DNA of 64,000 nt from Paenibacillus_S vulneris (GTDB lineage Bacteria; Bacillota; Bacilli; Paenibacillales; NBRC-103111). Location of the stretch: contig NZ_BAABJG010000044.1 in assembly GCF_039543185.1 (NCBI RefSeq), positions 1 to 64,000 of the forward strand. Direction: 5' to 3'. Shown piece by piece: positions 1-8,119 of the stretch. The notes beneath the pieces were generated by a model. That model saw only the letters and a program-made list of their open reading frames with translations, was not told the DNA's origin and did no database searches. The position numbers were made by a program, and so were the translations under genes. Within the stretch, counting starts at the first letter, position 1, and the number at the start of each line of letters is the position of its first letter.

Positions 1-71
1 AACCGCCGTATGCGGACCCGCATGTACGGTGGTGTGAGAGGACGGGGGTTAATCACCCCCTCCTACTCGAT
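1..71 (+). mobile_element. 3' end of a group II intron (domains V-VI), truncated by window start
   Basis: The first bases fold as a group II intron domain V: CCGCCG...CGGTGG outer pairs, a two-base bulge, an inner ATGCG/CGCAT stem and a four-base loop. The catalytic triad position reads CGC (4-6), as in bacterial class C introns, rather than AGC. It is followed by a domain VI hairpin with GGGGGT/ACCCCC arms and the typical ending CCTACTCGAT; the intron would end at about base 71. Class C introns usually insert behind a terminator, and this one ends ten bases from the stop of the convergent nuclease gene. The body and any reverse transcriptase lie upstream of the window. Called from motif and fold by eye. 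Confidence 0.8.
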
Positions 72-80
72 TTTGTTACC

Positions 81-602
81 CTATTTCCTTTTTTTCTCGA
101 ACGCGGCATCGTAGTCTTTCCATAGCCCTTTTTGAGCTTTACGTGCAGCTTCCTGATCTTTTTTGAACAGATCTACGTACTTGACATTGGGAGGGAAGGT
201 TGCCATTCTTGCATATCCCTCTTGCACCAAGGTCCGGTTAAACAGCTCGTCACCGATCCACACATAAGCGAGATAACGGTCATACTGGTCGCGCTTCTCC
301 ACGTCCCACTCCAGCTCGACAGTCTTGTTCTCCAAACGCTTGGCCGTATAGTCCGATGCTTCTTTACCATAGAACATGACGGGGGTATCCGCTTTTTTAG
401 TCTCAGGCGTGTCTACTCCAATCATACGGACTCTTTCTTTTTTGCCGTCTTGATTGATTTCGAACGTATCACCGTCAATCACCCGTTCTACCATAACCGG
501 CTCGCGGCTCTCTTTGGAAAGGGCTTTCTTTTCGTTGCATGCGGACAGAAAGACCGACATGCACATTAGCAGTACCGCAGCAATGACCCCGCATTTTTTC
601 AT
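81..602 (-). CDS. thermonuclease-family lipoprotein (SNase-like)
   Basis: Secreted, membrane-anchored nuclease of the staphylococcal nuclease (TNase, SNc) family, 173 aa. The start chosen is the Met of MKKCGVIAA, which opens a lipoprotein signal peptide with lipobox LSAC; an upstream in-frame Met would add a charged 18-residue extension in front of it. The SNase fold residues are visible: DGDTF (first Ca2+/metal Asp), RMIGVDTPE (Arg, Asp-Thr and Glu of the active site) and DQYDRYLAYV (second catalytic Arg). Similar proteins are annotated YncB or thermonuclease in Bacillus. It probably degrades extracellular nucleic acid at the cell surface. The gene runs toward the intron remnant at the window start and is divergent from the helicase gene. 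Confidence 0.9.
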   Translation of the reverse strand: MKKCGVIAAVLLMCMSVFLSACNEKKALSKESREPVMVERVIDGDTFEINQDGKKERVRMIGVDTPETKKADTPVMFYGKEASDYTAKRLENKTVELEWDVEKRDQYDRYLAYVWIGDELFNRTLVQEGYARMATFPPNVKYVDLFKKDQEAARKAQKGLWKDYDAAFEKKRK

Positions 603-704
603 TCCGTCACCCCATCTGTTAATCCGCGCTAATTCCTTATTGTAGTGCCTGGCCAATCCGCTTGTAAAGAGAGGATGTTTAAATATTCCTTTTTCCCCTC
701 ATAC

Positions 705-758
705 TATAATGAATAGGGCAATCGAGTAATTACGACAAAGTTCGGGAGGATTGAAGGA
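705..758 (+). promoter_or_regulatory. leader of the XPB helicase gene with TATAAT -10 and strong SD
   Basis: A perfect TATAAT at 705-710 lies 48 bases before the ATG; no good -35 hexamer is seen at 17 bases. The Shine-Dalgarno GGGAGGA at 744-750 sits 8 bases from the ATG at 759 and decides the start. Confidence 0.45.
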
Positions 759-2498
759 ATGCAAATCGATTCCAAACGGCCGCTAATTGTGCAAAGTGAT
801 TTTACGATTTTGCTGGAAGTTCGCCATCCCCAATTTCATGCCATTCGCGCCGGATTAGCGCGGTTTGCAGATTTAATCAAAACACCGGAACATATTCATA
901 CCTACCGTATGTCGGCTTTGTCGCTGTGGAACGCGGCGGCTGCAGGGATGAGGACAGAGGAAATCACATTATTTCTGGAGGAAAACGCTAAATTCGGCGT
1001 TCCGCATACGATCAAACAAGACATTAAGAGGTTTGTAGAGCGCTACGGCTTGATAAGAATCGAGAGCTTGGGAGAGGATTTGCTGCTGATTTCCGACGAT
1101 GTGGAAGCGATTAAAGAAATGGTTTCATTCAGATCGCTCCGTTCTTATGGCTTATGCCAGGTAGACTCGAGAACACTCCGTTTCTCGGCGGCGTACCGCG
1201 GGGCATTGAAGCAGGAATTGATTAAGCTGGGCTATCCTGTGGAGGATTTGGCCGGCTATAGCCGCGGGGAAGAGCTTCCGATTCGACTAAAGTCCGAGGG
1301 AAAAGCGGGAAAAGCGTTTCAGCTGAGAGATTACCAGAGCTCCGCCGTGGAATCCTTCTACCGCGACGGTACGCTCCAGGGCGGCAGCGGCGTACTTGTA
1401 CTGCCCTGCGGAGCCGGCAAGACCATCATTGGCATTGCGGCCATGGGCAAATTAAACTGTGCCACCTTAATTTTGACGACCAACAGCACCTCCGTCCGCC
1501 AATGGAAGCGCGAAATTCTGGACAAGACGGATGCAACAGAGGACATGGTGGGTGAATACACTGGTCATATGAAGGACGTCAGGCCTATAACGATCGCTAC
1601 CTATCAAATATTAACTTATCGCAAGTCCAAGAATGACCTGTTTAAGCATATGGATTTATTCAATAAAAGGGACTGGGGCTTGATTGTGTACGATGAGGTC
1701 CATTTGCTCCCCGCCCCGGTATTTCGCGTTACAGCGGATATTCAGGCGACCAGAAGATTGGGGCTGACCGCCACGCTTGTCCGGGAAGACGGCAGGGAAG
1801 AGGACGTCTTCTCTCTTGTCGGCCCCAAGCGATATGATATGCCATGGAAGGAGCTGGAGGAAAAGGGCTGGATAGCTTCCGTCACCTGTACCGAAATCCG
1901 CATCCCGCTCCCAGAAGCCGAACGCGATCAATATCTTGCTGCAGGGGCCAGGGCACAAATGAGAATTGCCAGCGAAAACCCGGCAAAGCTGGCTGTTGTT
2001 GATGAGCTTCTGGAGCGTCACCGCGGCGATCAAGTGATTATTATAGGTCAATATATCGATCAGCTGAAGCATATTTCCAAGGTAACCGGAGCGCCGTTGA
2101 TTTACGGTCAAATGCCTCATGAGGAGAGGGAAATGTGGTATGGCAAATTTCGAACCGGTGAGCTTCAAACGATTATCGTTTCGAAGGTTGCCAATTTTGC
2201 GGTTGATTTGCCCGATGCCTCGGTTGCCATTCAGCTGTCGGGCAGCTTCGGCTCGCGCCAAGAGGAAGCGCAAAGACTCGGACGCATATTGCGCCCGAAG
2301 GAAGAGCTCAATAAAGCCAGCTTTTATTCTATTGTCAGTGCCGATACCAAGGAGCAGGAATTTGCATTGAACCGTCAGCTGTTCCTAATTGAGCAAGGCT
2401 ATACCTACCGTATCGAGGAAAGAGGGGTGGACACGGTGAGAGCAAACCGTTTGCAAACGGCTCATCCAACGGAGAGACAGGAGGCTGTATTTCCATGA
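759..2498 (+). CDS. XPB/Rad25-family DNA helicase (SF2)
   Basis: Superfamily 2 helicase related to XPB/Rad25/Ssl2, 579 aa, close to the size of bacterial and archaeal XPB. Seen: an N-terminal damage-recognition-like region (1-180), Walker A CGAGKT (217-222), motif II DEVH (312-315), the RED motif typical of XPB (342-344, in VREDG), a thumb-like segment after it, and motif VI QRLGRILR (505-512). In eukaryotes XPB acts in TFIIH and nucleotide excision repair; bacterial homologues are presumed DNA repair helicases, but their role is not settled. The stop overlaps the start of the next gene by four bases (ATGA), so the two are translationally coupled and likely work together. Confidence 0.9.
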   Translation: MQIDSKRPLIVQSDFTILLEVRHPQFHAIRAGLARFADLIKTPEHIHTYRMSALSLWNAAAAGMRTEEITLFLEENAKFGVPHTIKQDIKRFVERYGLIRIESLGEDLLLISDDVEAIKEMVSFRSLRSYGLCQVDSRTLRFSAAYRGALKQELIKLGYPVEDLAGYSRGEELPIRLKSEGKAGKAFQLRDYQSSAVESFYRDGTLQGGSGVLVLPCGAGKTIIGIAAMGKLNCATLILTTNSTSVRQWKREILDKTDATEDMVGEYTGHMKDVRPITIATYQILTYRKSKNDLFKHMDLFNKRDWGLIVYDEVHLLPAPVFRVTADIQATRRLGLTATLVREDGREEDVFSLVGPKRYDMPWKELEEKGWIASVTCTEIRIPLPEAERDQYLAAGARAQMRIASENPAKLAVVDELLERHRGDQVIIIGQYIDQLKHISKVTGAPLIYGQMPHEEREMWYGKFRTGELQTIIVSKVANFAVDLPDASVAIQLSGSFGSRQEEAQRLGRILRPKEELNKASFYSIVSADTKEQEFALNRQLFLIEQGYTYRIEERGVDTVRANRLQTAHPTERQEAVFP

Positions 2499-4516
2499 AT
2501 CAGGCTGACTATTTGGCCAGGATACCGCAAACCCTGCGCAAACAAATCGAAGCGGAGGAGGTATACGCCCCTTGGCTGAGACAGGGACATACATTGGAGA
2601 ACATAACCCAGAGCCAGGTCATCATGGAAACGGTCTATAACCAAATGACACAGCAGGAACGGCGGGTGCTGCAGCTCATTGTATCGGCTATTGGCAGTGA
2701 GCCTTTTGATAACGGGAGGCTGGACAAGCTGGCCGCTCGGACCATGTCAGGTGCGGATACGAAGGTCGGACTGCTGCTGCTGCTGAAAAAAGGCATTTGT
2801 TTTGCTTTCCGCAAATCGTGGGGAGAGCATGTATATCGGATGGCGATGGATACCCTTGCCTTGTGGCATCAAATTCTGTTCCCGTCTGAAGACGGGGAGG
2901 GCTCTGATGAACCCGCCCGTAATGACATTGAGATTACGCATACGGGAGGAAGAGGGCTCACGGAGGATCTGTTTCAAACGCTAGTCTATCTCGGGCAGCA
3001 GCCGATCAAGCTAACCAAGGGCGGATCGATTCCGAAACGGCAGCTGCAAAAATTGGGCGAGCTCATCTCTCTCAACGACGAATGGTTAGAAGGAACCGGC
3101 ATAAAATATGTTTATGCGGACCTCTACTCTTACAAAATAGCGGTGATGATGGAATGCCTGACCCGGCTTCAATTGATACGGAGCCACGCAGAAAGCCTCG
3201 AGCTGGATGGAGGAAATGTAAGAAGCTGGCTGCAGCAGCATGAGACTGTTCAAACAGCGGCCCTGTACCGAACATGGAAGTCAGCGGTTTTTCCGGGCGA
3301 AGCTTGGATGCAGCATGCGGTTCTTTGGCTGGATGGGAAGACAGAGGAACGATGGATCTCTTGGCAGCAGCTGGAACTGTGGCTTCAGACTCACCAGCTT
3401 CTTCCGAACGAACCGGATGGAGAAAGCGCTGAAACCAGACCGGAAGCATTCGAACGCATGTGGCTTCTTCCGCTTATTGCATTTGGCTGGCTGGAAAAAG
3501 GGATGGACCGCATGGGCTCCCTTTATTACCGTTGGCGGCGACATCCGTTGAATACCTCCTTAGCGGTTGAAGAGGATGCTAAATTGTATGTGCAGCCTGA
3601 TTTTGAAATCCTGGTTCCACCCGATGTTTCTTATTCCTTGCGATGGGAGCTGGCCCAGTTCTCGGATCAGCATACCTTTGATGCACTATCCATATATAAG
3701 GTTAATAAAGAAAGCATACAGAGAGCCCTCGAGAACGGGCGTACTCTGGAGGAGATGTTGGATTTTCTGACGCTTCACTCCTTGTACGAGGTGCCTGAGA
3801 ATGTAAAGCTGACTTTGGAGCAATGGGCCAAGCCGTTTGGCCAGCTTCAGCTTGCCAAGGTCATCCTTTTGCGCTGCGAAACCGTCGAAGCGGCTGATAC
3901 GGTGAGGAAGCTGACGGCGTCATCGGACTGCTTCCTGGAAGCTGTCGGTGACAAGGCATGGATCGTAAAAGCGGATCAGCTGGGCTCTTTAAGAGCTATT
4001 CTCGATAAAGCAGGCTGGATGCCCGGCAAGCTGGTTTTGCTGGACGGATCGGCTGAGGGTGTTTCTGAGGCGAAAGGAAGCATGGAAAAGCCGGCGGCGG
4101 GCGCAAACGGGAACGGCGAATCTGCACAGGCAGAATGGAGATTGGATTTAACAGTCAAGGGATTCCTGTATTCCCGACATAATATAGGGCTTTACGAGAT
4201 GGAGCAGCGTCTTCCTCATATCGCCGAGCTTTACCCTGATTTGAACGGAATCCCGTCAAGCTGGATGAAGGATTACCGTACCTATCACGCATCTACCCGC
4301 AGAGAGATGGTTGAGAAAGCGATGGAATGGAAGGCGGCAGTCCAGGTCCGCTATAACGGGCGGGACCGGCTTATTGCGCCTAGAAAGCTTCAGGAAACCC
4401 GCGGCACCTGGAGCATGATCGGGCTGGACCCGTCGGAAATGCAGGAGGTATGCTGGCTTGCTGATGATTGGCAGGAAATGAAAATGATCTTGCCTGGGAT
4501 AAATGATAAATATTGA
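2495..4516 (+). CDS. helicase-associated protein, partner of the XPB-like helicase
   Basis: 673 aa protein of the type annotated as helicase-associated or XPB/Ssl2 N-terminal-like domain protein, always seen next to an XPB gene in Paenibacillus-type genomes. No ATPase motifs are visible. The C-terminal part (about 540-670) resembles the domain found at the N terminus of XPB and in Helicase_C_3 proteins (segments such as LDLTVKGFLYSRHN and a following LYPDLNG). A low-complexity Gly/Ala stretch near 520-535 may be a linker. The four-base overlap with the helicase gene and co-orientation imply one complex. In archaea XPB pairs with the nuclease Bax1; no Bax1-like nuclease signature was recognised here, so function is unassigned. 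Confidence 0.75.
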   Translation: MNQADYLARIPQTLRKQIEAEEVYAPWLRQGHTLENITQSQVIMETVYNQMTQQERRVLQLIVSAIGSEPFDNGRLDKLAARTMSGADTKVGLLLLLKKGICFAFRKSWGEHVYRMAMDTLALWHQILFPSEDGEGSDEPARNDIEITHTGGRGLTEDLFQTLVYLGQQPIKLTKGGSIPKRQLQKLGELISLNDEWLEGTGIKYVYADLYSYKIAVMMECLTRLQLIRSHAESLELDGGNVRSWLQQHETVQTAALYRTWKSAVFPGEAWMQHAVLWLDGKTEERWISWQQLELWLQTHQLLPNEPDGESAETRPEAFERMWLLPLIAFGWLEKGMDRMGSLYYRWRRHPLNTSLAVEEDAKLYVQPDFEILVPPDVSYSLRWELAQFSDQHTFDALSIYKVNKESIQRALENGRTLEEMLDFLTLHSLYEVPENVKLTLEQWAKPFGQLQLAKVILLRCETVEAADTVRKLTASSDCFLEAVGDKAWIVKADQLGSLRAILDKAGWMPGKLVLLDGSAEGVSEAKGSMEKPAAGANGNGESAQAEWRLDLTVKGFLYSRHNIGLYEMEQRLPHIAELYPDLNGIPSSWMKDYRTYHASTRREMVEKAMEWKAAVQVRYNGRDRLIAPRKLQETRGTWSMIGLDPSEMQEVCWLADDWQEMKMILPGINDKY

Positions 4517-4547
4517 TGCAACAAATGAGCCCAATGTATGATATGAT
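4513..4547 (+). promoter_or_regulatory. probable sigma-A promoter of ylbF
   Basis: TTGATG (4513-4518), 18-base spacer, TATGAT (4537-4542), with a second overlapping TATGAT at 4542-4547. It lies just behind the stop of the helicase partner gene and 48 bases before the ylbF ATG. Confidence 0.55.
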
Positions 4548-4594
4548 AGACTTGTCTGGCCCGAATAAATATTGAAGATTAGGCAGGTGCTATT

Positions 4595-5056
4595 ATGGCA
4601 GCTATTGAAGCTCAAACGTTGGACATGTCTGCCATTTTGATGCAGGCTTACAGCTTGGGTGATTTGATTAAAGACTCCGCGGAGACGGCGGATTATTTAT
4701 ATTGGAAGAAGAGAAAAGAAGAAGACCCGCAGGTGCAGGAGCTGCTGAAGCTGTTTCAGAAGAAGAAGGATCTGTTTGAAGAATGCCAGCGCTTCGGGCA
4801 TTTTCATCCTGATTACCACAGTGCACTGGAGCAGGCCAGGTCCATTCAGGAACAGCTGGACAGCTTGGAGACCGTCAGAAGGTTCAAGGAGGCGGAGCAG
4901 CGTCTTGACGAATTGCTCTTCTCCGTATCGGAGACGATAGCCCGCAGCGTATCGGACACGATCAAGGTACCGAGCAACGATCCTCTTGCTTCCGGGGGCG
5001 GCTGTTCCTCGGGAAGCTGCTCTTCCGGAGGCTCTTGCTCAGGCAACTGCGGATAG
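4595..5056 (+). CDS. ylbF: YlbF/YmcA family regulator (RicF) with Cys-rich tail
   Basis: 153 aa helical protein of the YlbF family. In B. subtilis YlbF (RicF) forms the RicAFT complex with YmcA and YaaT, which carries [4Fe-4S] clusters and stimulates RNase Y maturation of mRNAs and the Spo0A phosphorelay for sporulation, competence and biofilm. The N-terminal three-quarters are charged amphipathic helices (DPQVQELLKLFQKKKDLFEE). The C-terminus is Gly/Ser-rich with four cysteines (CSSGSCSSGGSCSGNC), plausible Fe-S ligands. SD AGGCAGGTG precedes the ATG. It has its own promoter, and ylbG follows after a hairpin, the usual ylbF-ylbG order. Confidence 0.9.
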   Translation: MAAIEAQTLDMSAILMQAYSLGDLIKDSAETADYLYWKKRKEEDPQVQELLKLFQKKKDLFEECQRFGHFHPDYHSALEQARSIQEQLDSLETVRRFKEAEQRLDELLFSVSETIARSVSDTIKVPSNDPLASGGGCSSGSCSSGGSCSGNCG

Positions 5057-5076
5057 CTCCTTACAAGGTTTGCCGG

Positions 5077-5095
5077 GGGGCCTTCCCAAGGCCCC
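5077..5095 (+). terminator. GC-rich hairpin after ylbF
   Basis: GGGGCCTT / AAGGCCCC eight-base stem with a CCC loop at 5077-5095, followed by a pyrimidine-rich stretch but no continuous T-run. Probably a weak terminator; the rest of 5096-5252 shows no gene. Confidence 0.5.
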
Positions 5096-5252
5096 TCCGC
5101 TTTCTTTGCTTTTCCCCGCGGCATCCTTTTGCGATTTGCGATTTACATAAGCAGTAAGCAAAGATGCCAGCGCTTCCAATTTTAGAAGATCGGATTCTTC
5201 GTTAGTTCCGAATTCATTATATTTATCCTCCCGTTAGAAAGAAGGGTTGACT

Positions 5253-5519
5253 ATGTTTATCGATCGAAGCGGTCTTATCGTTTGGTTCAGTGATATTAAA
5301 GCCGCAGCCAAGCAGCTTGAACGCTATGGAAGCGTCCATTTTATTTCCAAAAGAATGCATTATGCAGCCATGTATGTCCACAGCAGCAAGCTGGAGGAGA
5401 CGATGAAGCAGCTGCAAAAGCTGCCGTTTGTAAAAAAGGTGGAGCGTTCCTACCGTAACGAAATCAAGACAGAATATACAAGCAATATGCCGGATAAAAC
5501 CCGATTCTACAGCCTGTAA
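5253..5519 (+). CDS. ylbG: YlbG family protein (DUF2129)
   Basis: 88 aa cytoplasmic protein of the YlbG/UPF0298 family, function unknown, conserved next to ylbF in Bacillales. The ATG at 5253 is chosen because GAAGGG ends six bases upstream; the in-frame TTG at 5247 would sit directly on that Shine-Dalgarno sequence. The sequence is typical of the family (FIDRSGLIVWFSDIKAA at the start, then YVHSSKLEETMKQL). No motifs suggest catalysis. A strong terminator follows. Confidence 0.9.
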   Translation: MFIDRSGLIVWFSDIKAAAKQLERYGSVHFISKRMHYAAMYVHSSKLEETMKQLQKLPFVKKVERSYRNEIKTEYTSNMPDKTRFYSL

Positions 5520-5536
5520 ATCAAAATGTACCGGGA

Positions 5537-5563
5537 AAAGCTTTCTTTCGAGAAAGCTTTTTT
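5537..5563 (+). terminator. rho-independent terminator of ylbG
   Basis: Perfect ten-base stem AAAGCTTTCT / AGAAAGCTTT with a TTCG tetraloop (5537-5560) running into a T-rich tract. Confidence 0.9.
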
Positions 5564-5683
5564 ATTTTCTTTTCTAAAGATTTTTTTATTTGGATTCATA
5601 TTTTAAATCAAGTAAAATGAAAGTGCTATCGATTTTGTACATAGGCGAAAAGGACCAATTTAATGGGCGAGGGGTTGTGATTT

Positions 5684-6121
5684 ATGAGAGATAAAGCAGC
5701 ACACCGTTCCAACAACTGCGATCCGTACTTTGTTGCCCTTGGTGATAAAAAAATTACGGATATCGTAATCACAAATCATGCTCGGATCCGCTGGACTGAT
5801 AGGGTGGAGAACCGGAAAACCGGATTCGACGACATCTGCGATTTTTTATGGAGCAAGCTTAAAGAAGGCAGGATTAAATCTTATTACAAAAACGGCGAGG
5901 ACGTTTTTTTGGTGGATGAGGATCTTGTTATGGTCGCAGAATTTACAACCTTTGATCCGGATACAATGTACGGTCAGCATCGGCTGCACCGTATGGTTAT
6001 CGTTACATTTTTAGGCCGTATGTCCGAAACGATTGAGTTAAGAGACCTGAAGTCCTATTATTCCTGGCTTCGACATTCGCGCAGAATGACATTAATAAAA
6101 AACAGCCGCAAAAGAAGGTAA
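5684..6121 (+). CDS. conserved hypothetical protein, 145 aa
   Basis: Not confidently recognised. A basic 145-residue protein with an SD-like GAGGGG ten bases before the ATG. The core has a pattern ITNHARIRWTDRV (His, then Arg, then Arg on one helix), a helix, and strands VFLVDEDLVMVAEF and MVIVTFLG. That arrangement resembles small BrnT/DUF4258-like folds (HxxxR...R helix followed by a sheet), but the similarity is only by eye. The C-terminus is very basic (HSRRMTLIKNSRKRR). No membrane segment or signal peptide. It is a lone gene flanked by terminators on both sides, so neighbours give no hint and there is no visible antitoxin partner. Confidence 0.7.
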   Translation: MRDKAAHRSNNCDPYFVALGDKKITDIVITNHARIRWTDRVENRKTGFDDICDFLWSKLKEGRIKSYYKNGEDVFLVDEDLVMVAEFTTFDPDTMYGQHRLHRMVIVTFLGRMSETIELRDLKSYYSWLRHSRRMTLIKNSRKRR

Positions 6122-6146
6122 GCGCCTTCATACAAAGGGGTTGCCA

Positions 6147-6180
6147 AAGCTTTCCGCTTCAACGGGCGGAAGGCTTTTTT
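6147..6180 (+). terminator. terminator of the 5684 gene
   Basis: Eleven-base stem (arms 6147-6157 and 6166-6176, one G-T pair), eight-base loop, then a T6 run. Confidence 0.85.
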
Positions 6181-6234
6181 CTGTTTATGAGCATGGTTCC
6201 ACCAGATGTAGCAAGGGGTTGGCGGCGTTCCCTT

Positions 6235-6261
6235 TTGAGTCGCACTTTTCTTTGCTATAAT
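6235..6261 (+). promoter_or_regulatory. possible promoter of the LysR gene
   Basis: TTGAGT (6235-6240) and TATAAT (6256-6261) with a short 15-base spacer, 34 bases before the ATG. Confidence 0.45.
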
Positions 6262-6295
6262 AGGGCTACAATGCAAGTTGGAGGTAGTAGGAGAG

Positions 6296-7207
6296 ATGGC
6301 ACTTAATTTTCACCAGCTTCATATTTTTTATACGGTTGCGGAAAAAGGGAGCTTTTCTCATGCTGCTCAAGCCCTTCATATGACACAGCCTGCAGTAACG
6401 ATGCAGGTTCAATCGCTTGAAGACTATTTTGGCACCAAGCTGTTCAATCGCTCCACCAAAAAAATTGAACTGTCGGAGGCGGGAAGAACGCTGCTGCCTT
6501 TTGCAAAGCGCAGTATAGACTTGATGAAGGAAACGGATATCAGCATGTCCAGGTTTACCCATATGCTCGAGGATAGGCTTTATTTGGGTGCGAGCATGAC
6601 CGTAGGCGAATATATATTGCCTAGGCTGCTGGGTCCTTTCGGCAAAGAGTATCCGAACATCTCCGTTAGCATGAAAGTCATTAATACGAGGCAAATATTG
6701 GAAGAAGTACTCAACCATCAATTGAACTTCGGCTTGGTAGAGGCGGAAATTCACCATCCCGATGTCCATACGGAAGCCGTCATGAACGATGAGCTCATGC
6801 TCATTGTTCCTAAAGATCATCCTTTATCCGGCAAAAGCACGGTGAAGATGGAAGAGGTTCTGCAGTATCCTTTCGTGCTTCGGGAACAGGGCTCGGGAAC
6901 CAGAAGAGTTATGGAGGAGGAGCTGGCAAGGGCGGGCATTGACCCGGGAAACATGAAAATCGTGATGGAGCTTGGAAGTACAGGAGCAGTCAAATCGGCG
7001 GTTGAAGCCGGTTTGGGGATATCCATTCTCTCCCAGTCCTCCGTGAAGCATGAGGTTGCCCTCAAGGTGCTTGAAGTCAAGCAAATCGAGGGAATCCACT
7101 TCAAGCGAAGCTTTTATGCCATCTATTTGAATTCGACGATATTGCCGATCGCGGCGGTTACTTTCGTATCGTTTTTGCGGGAGCGCGATTTAAGTCAGTG
7201 GATTTGA
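6296..7207 (+). CDS. LysR family transcriptional regulator
   Basis: 303 aa LysR-type regulator. The N-terminal winged helix-turn-helix covers residues 1-60 (FHQLHIFYTVAEKGSFSHAA, then ALHMTQPAVTMQVQSLE), followed by the linker helix and a periplasmic-binding-like effector domain (about 90-295). The ATG at 6296 gives the standard family N-terminus; GGAGG at 6280-6284 is the SD, and an upstream TTG overlaps that SD. The sequence resembles the CysL / selenium-metabolism subgroup, but the ligand cannot be told. No divergent target gene is adjacent; a PHP gene follows 54 bases downstream, so the target is unclear. Confidence 0.9.
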   Translation: MALNFHQLHIFYTVAEKGSFSHAAQALHMTQPAVTMQVQSLEDYFGTKLFNRSTKKIELSEAGRTLLPFAKRSIDLMKETDISMSRFTHMLEDRLYLGASMTVGEYILPRLLGPFGKEYPNISVSMKVINTRQILEEVLNHQLNFGLVEAEIHHPDVHTEAVMNDELMLIVPKDHPLSGKSTVKMEEVLQYPFVLREQGSGTRRVMEEELARAGIDPGNMKIVMELGSTGAVKSAVEAGLGISILSQSSVKHEVALKVLEVKQIEGIHFKRSFYAIYLNSTILPIAAVTFVSFLRERDLSQWI

Positions 7208-7261
7208 TGCTTTGGAGCATGTAGCTTTTGTTGTTTGTACATAAAAAGGGGGACGAAACGT

Positions 7262-8119
7262 TTGCTTTATGCAGATTTACATACACATACACTGGCTTCG
7301 GACGGGACGCAGTCTGCCTCGGAGAATGTAAGGCTCGCTTGCGAAGCGGGCATGGGAGCCGTAGCTGTGACGGACCACGATACGGTAGCGGGGATTGAGG
7401 AAGCGCTGGAAGCAGGCAGCCGGCTTGGGATTATTGTAGTCCCCGGGGTTGAGATCAGCACCATGTCCAAAGGGCAGGATATTCATGTGCTCGGCTATTT
7501 TATCAATCATCGCGATCCGCTGCTGTTGGAGCGGCTGGGTGAAATACGTCAGGTTCGCGATCGGCGTAATGAGATGATGATAGCGCGCCTGAATGAGCTT
7601 GGAATGGAAATTACGATGGATGATGTGAAGGCATCGCTTATTCAGTCTAAGAAGCAAGACGAGACGATCGGAAGACCGCATATTGCCGACGCTTTGGTAA
7701 GAAAAGGGTACGCAGCTTCGATGACCGAAGCCTTTGATCGCTATCTCGGTAAGGACGGCGCGGCTTATGTCAATCCGCCGCGTATTGGTCCGGCTGCCGC
7801 GATCCAATGGATATTGGAGTCCGGCGGCGTTCCTGTTCTGGCTCATCCCGGGCTGTACGACCAGGACGAGCTCATAGGCGAGCTTGCCGCACAAGGGTTG
7901 GCAGGCTTGGAGGTGTACCATTCCGACCATACGCCGGAGCAGGAGGCCCATTACAAGCAGCTGGCTGAGCAATATCATTTGATTATGACAGCTGGTTCCG
8001 ATTTTCACGGCGAACGGAACGGGGTTGTATTCCATGCCCCGATCGGCTCGCGCCAAATCTCGGTGGAAGTCATTGAGCAGCTGCGTCAAGCAAGGAGGAA
8101 CGCAAATGAACGTTCGTAA
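7262..8119 (+). CDS. PHP-domain phosphoesterase (YciV/TrpH-like)
   Basis: 285 aa metal-dependent phosphoesterase of the PHP family. Metal-binding motifs are visible in order: DLHTHT (5-10), TDHDT (37-41), GVEIS near 65, a mid-protein RPHIADALV segment, AHPGLY, and the C-terminal GSDFHG. Close homologues are 3',5'-nucleotide bisphosphate phosphatases or 5'-3' exoribonucleases (RNase AM). The TTG at 7262 is the start because AAGGGGG ends nine bases upstream and it begins the family N-terminus; an earlier in-frame TTG precedes that SD. The end overlaps galU by 14 bases, so the two are co-translated. Confidence 0.88.
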   Translation: MLYADLHTHTLASDGTQSASENVRLACEAGMGAVAVTDHDTVAGIEEALEAGSRLGIIVVPGVEISTMSKGQDIHVLGYFINHRDPLLLERLGEIRQVRDRRNEMMIARLNELGMEITMDDVKASLIQSKKQDETIGRPHIADALVRKGYAASMTEAFDRYLGKDGAAYVNPPRIGPAAAIQWILESGGVPVLAHPGLYDQDELIGELAAQGLAGLEVYHSDHTPEQEAHYKQLAEQYHLIMTAGSDFHGERNGVVFHAPIGSRQISVEVIEQLRQARRNANERS

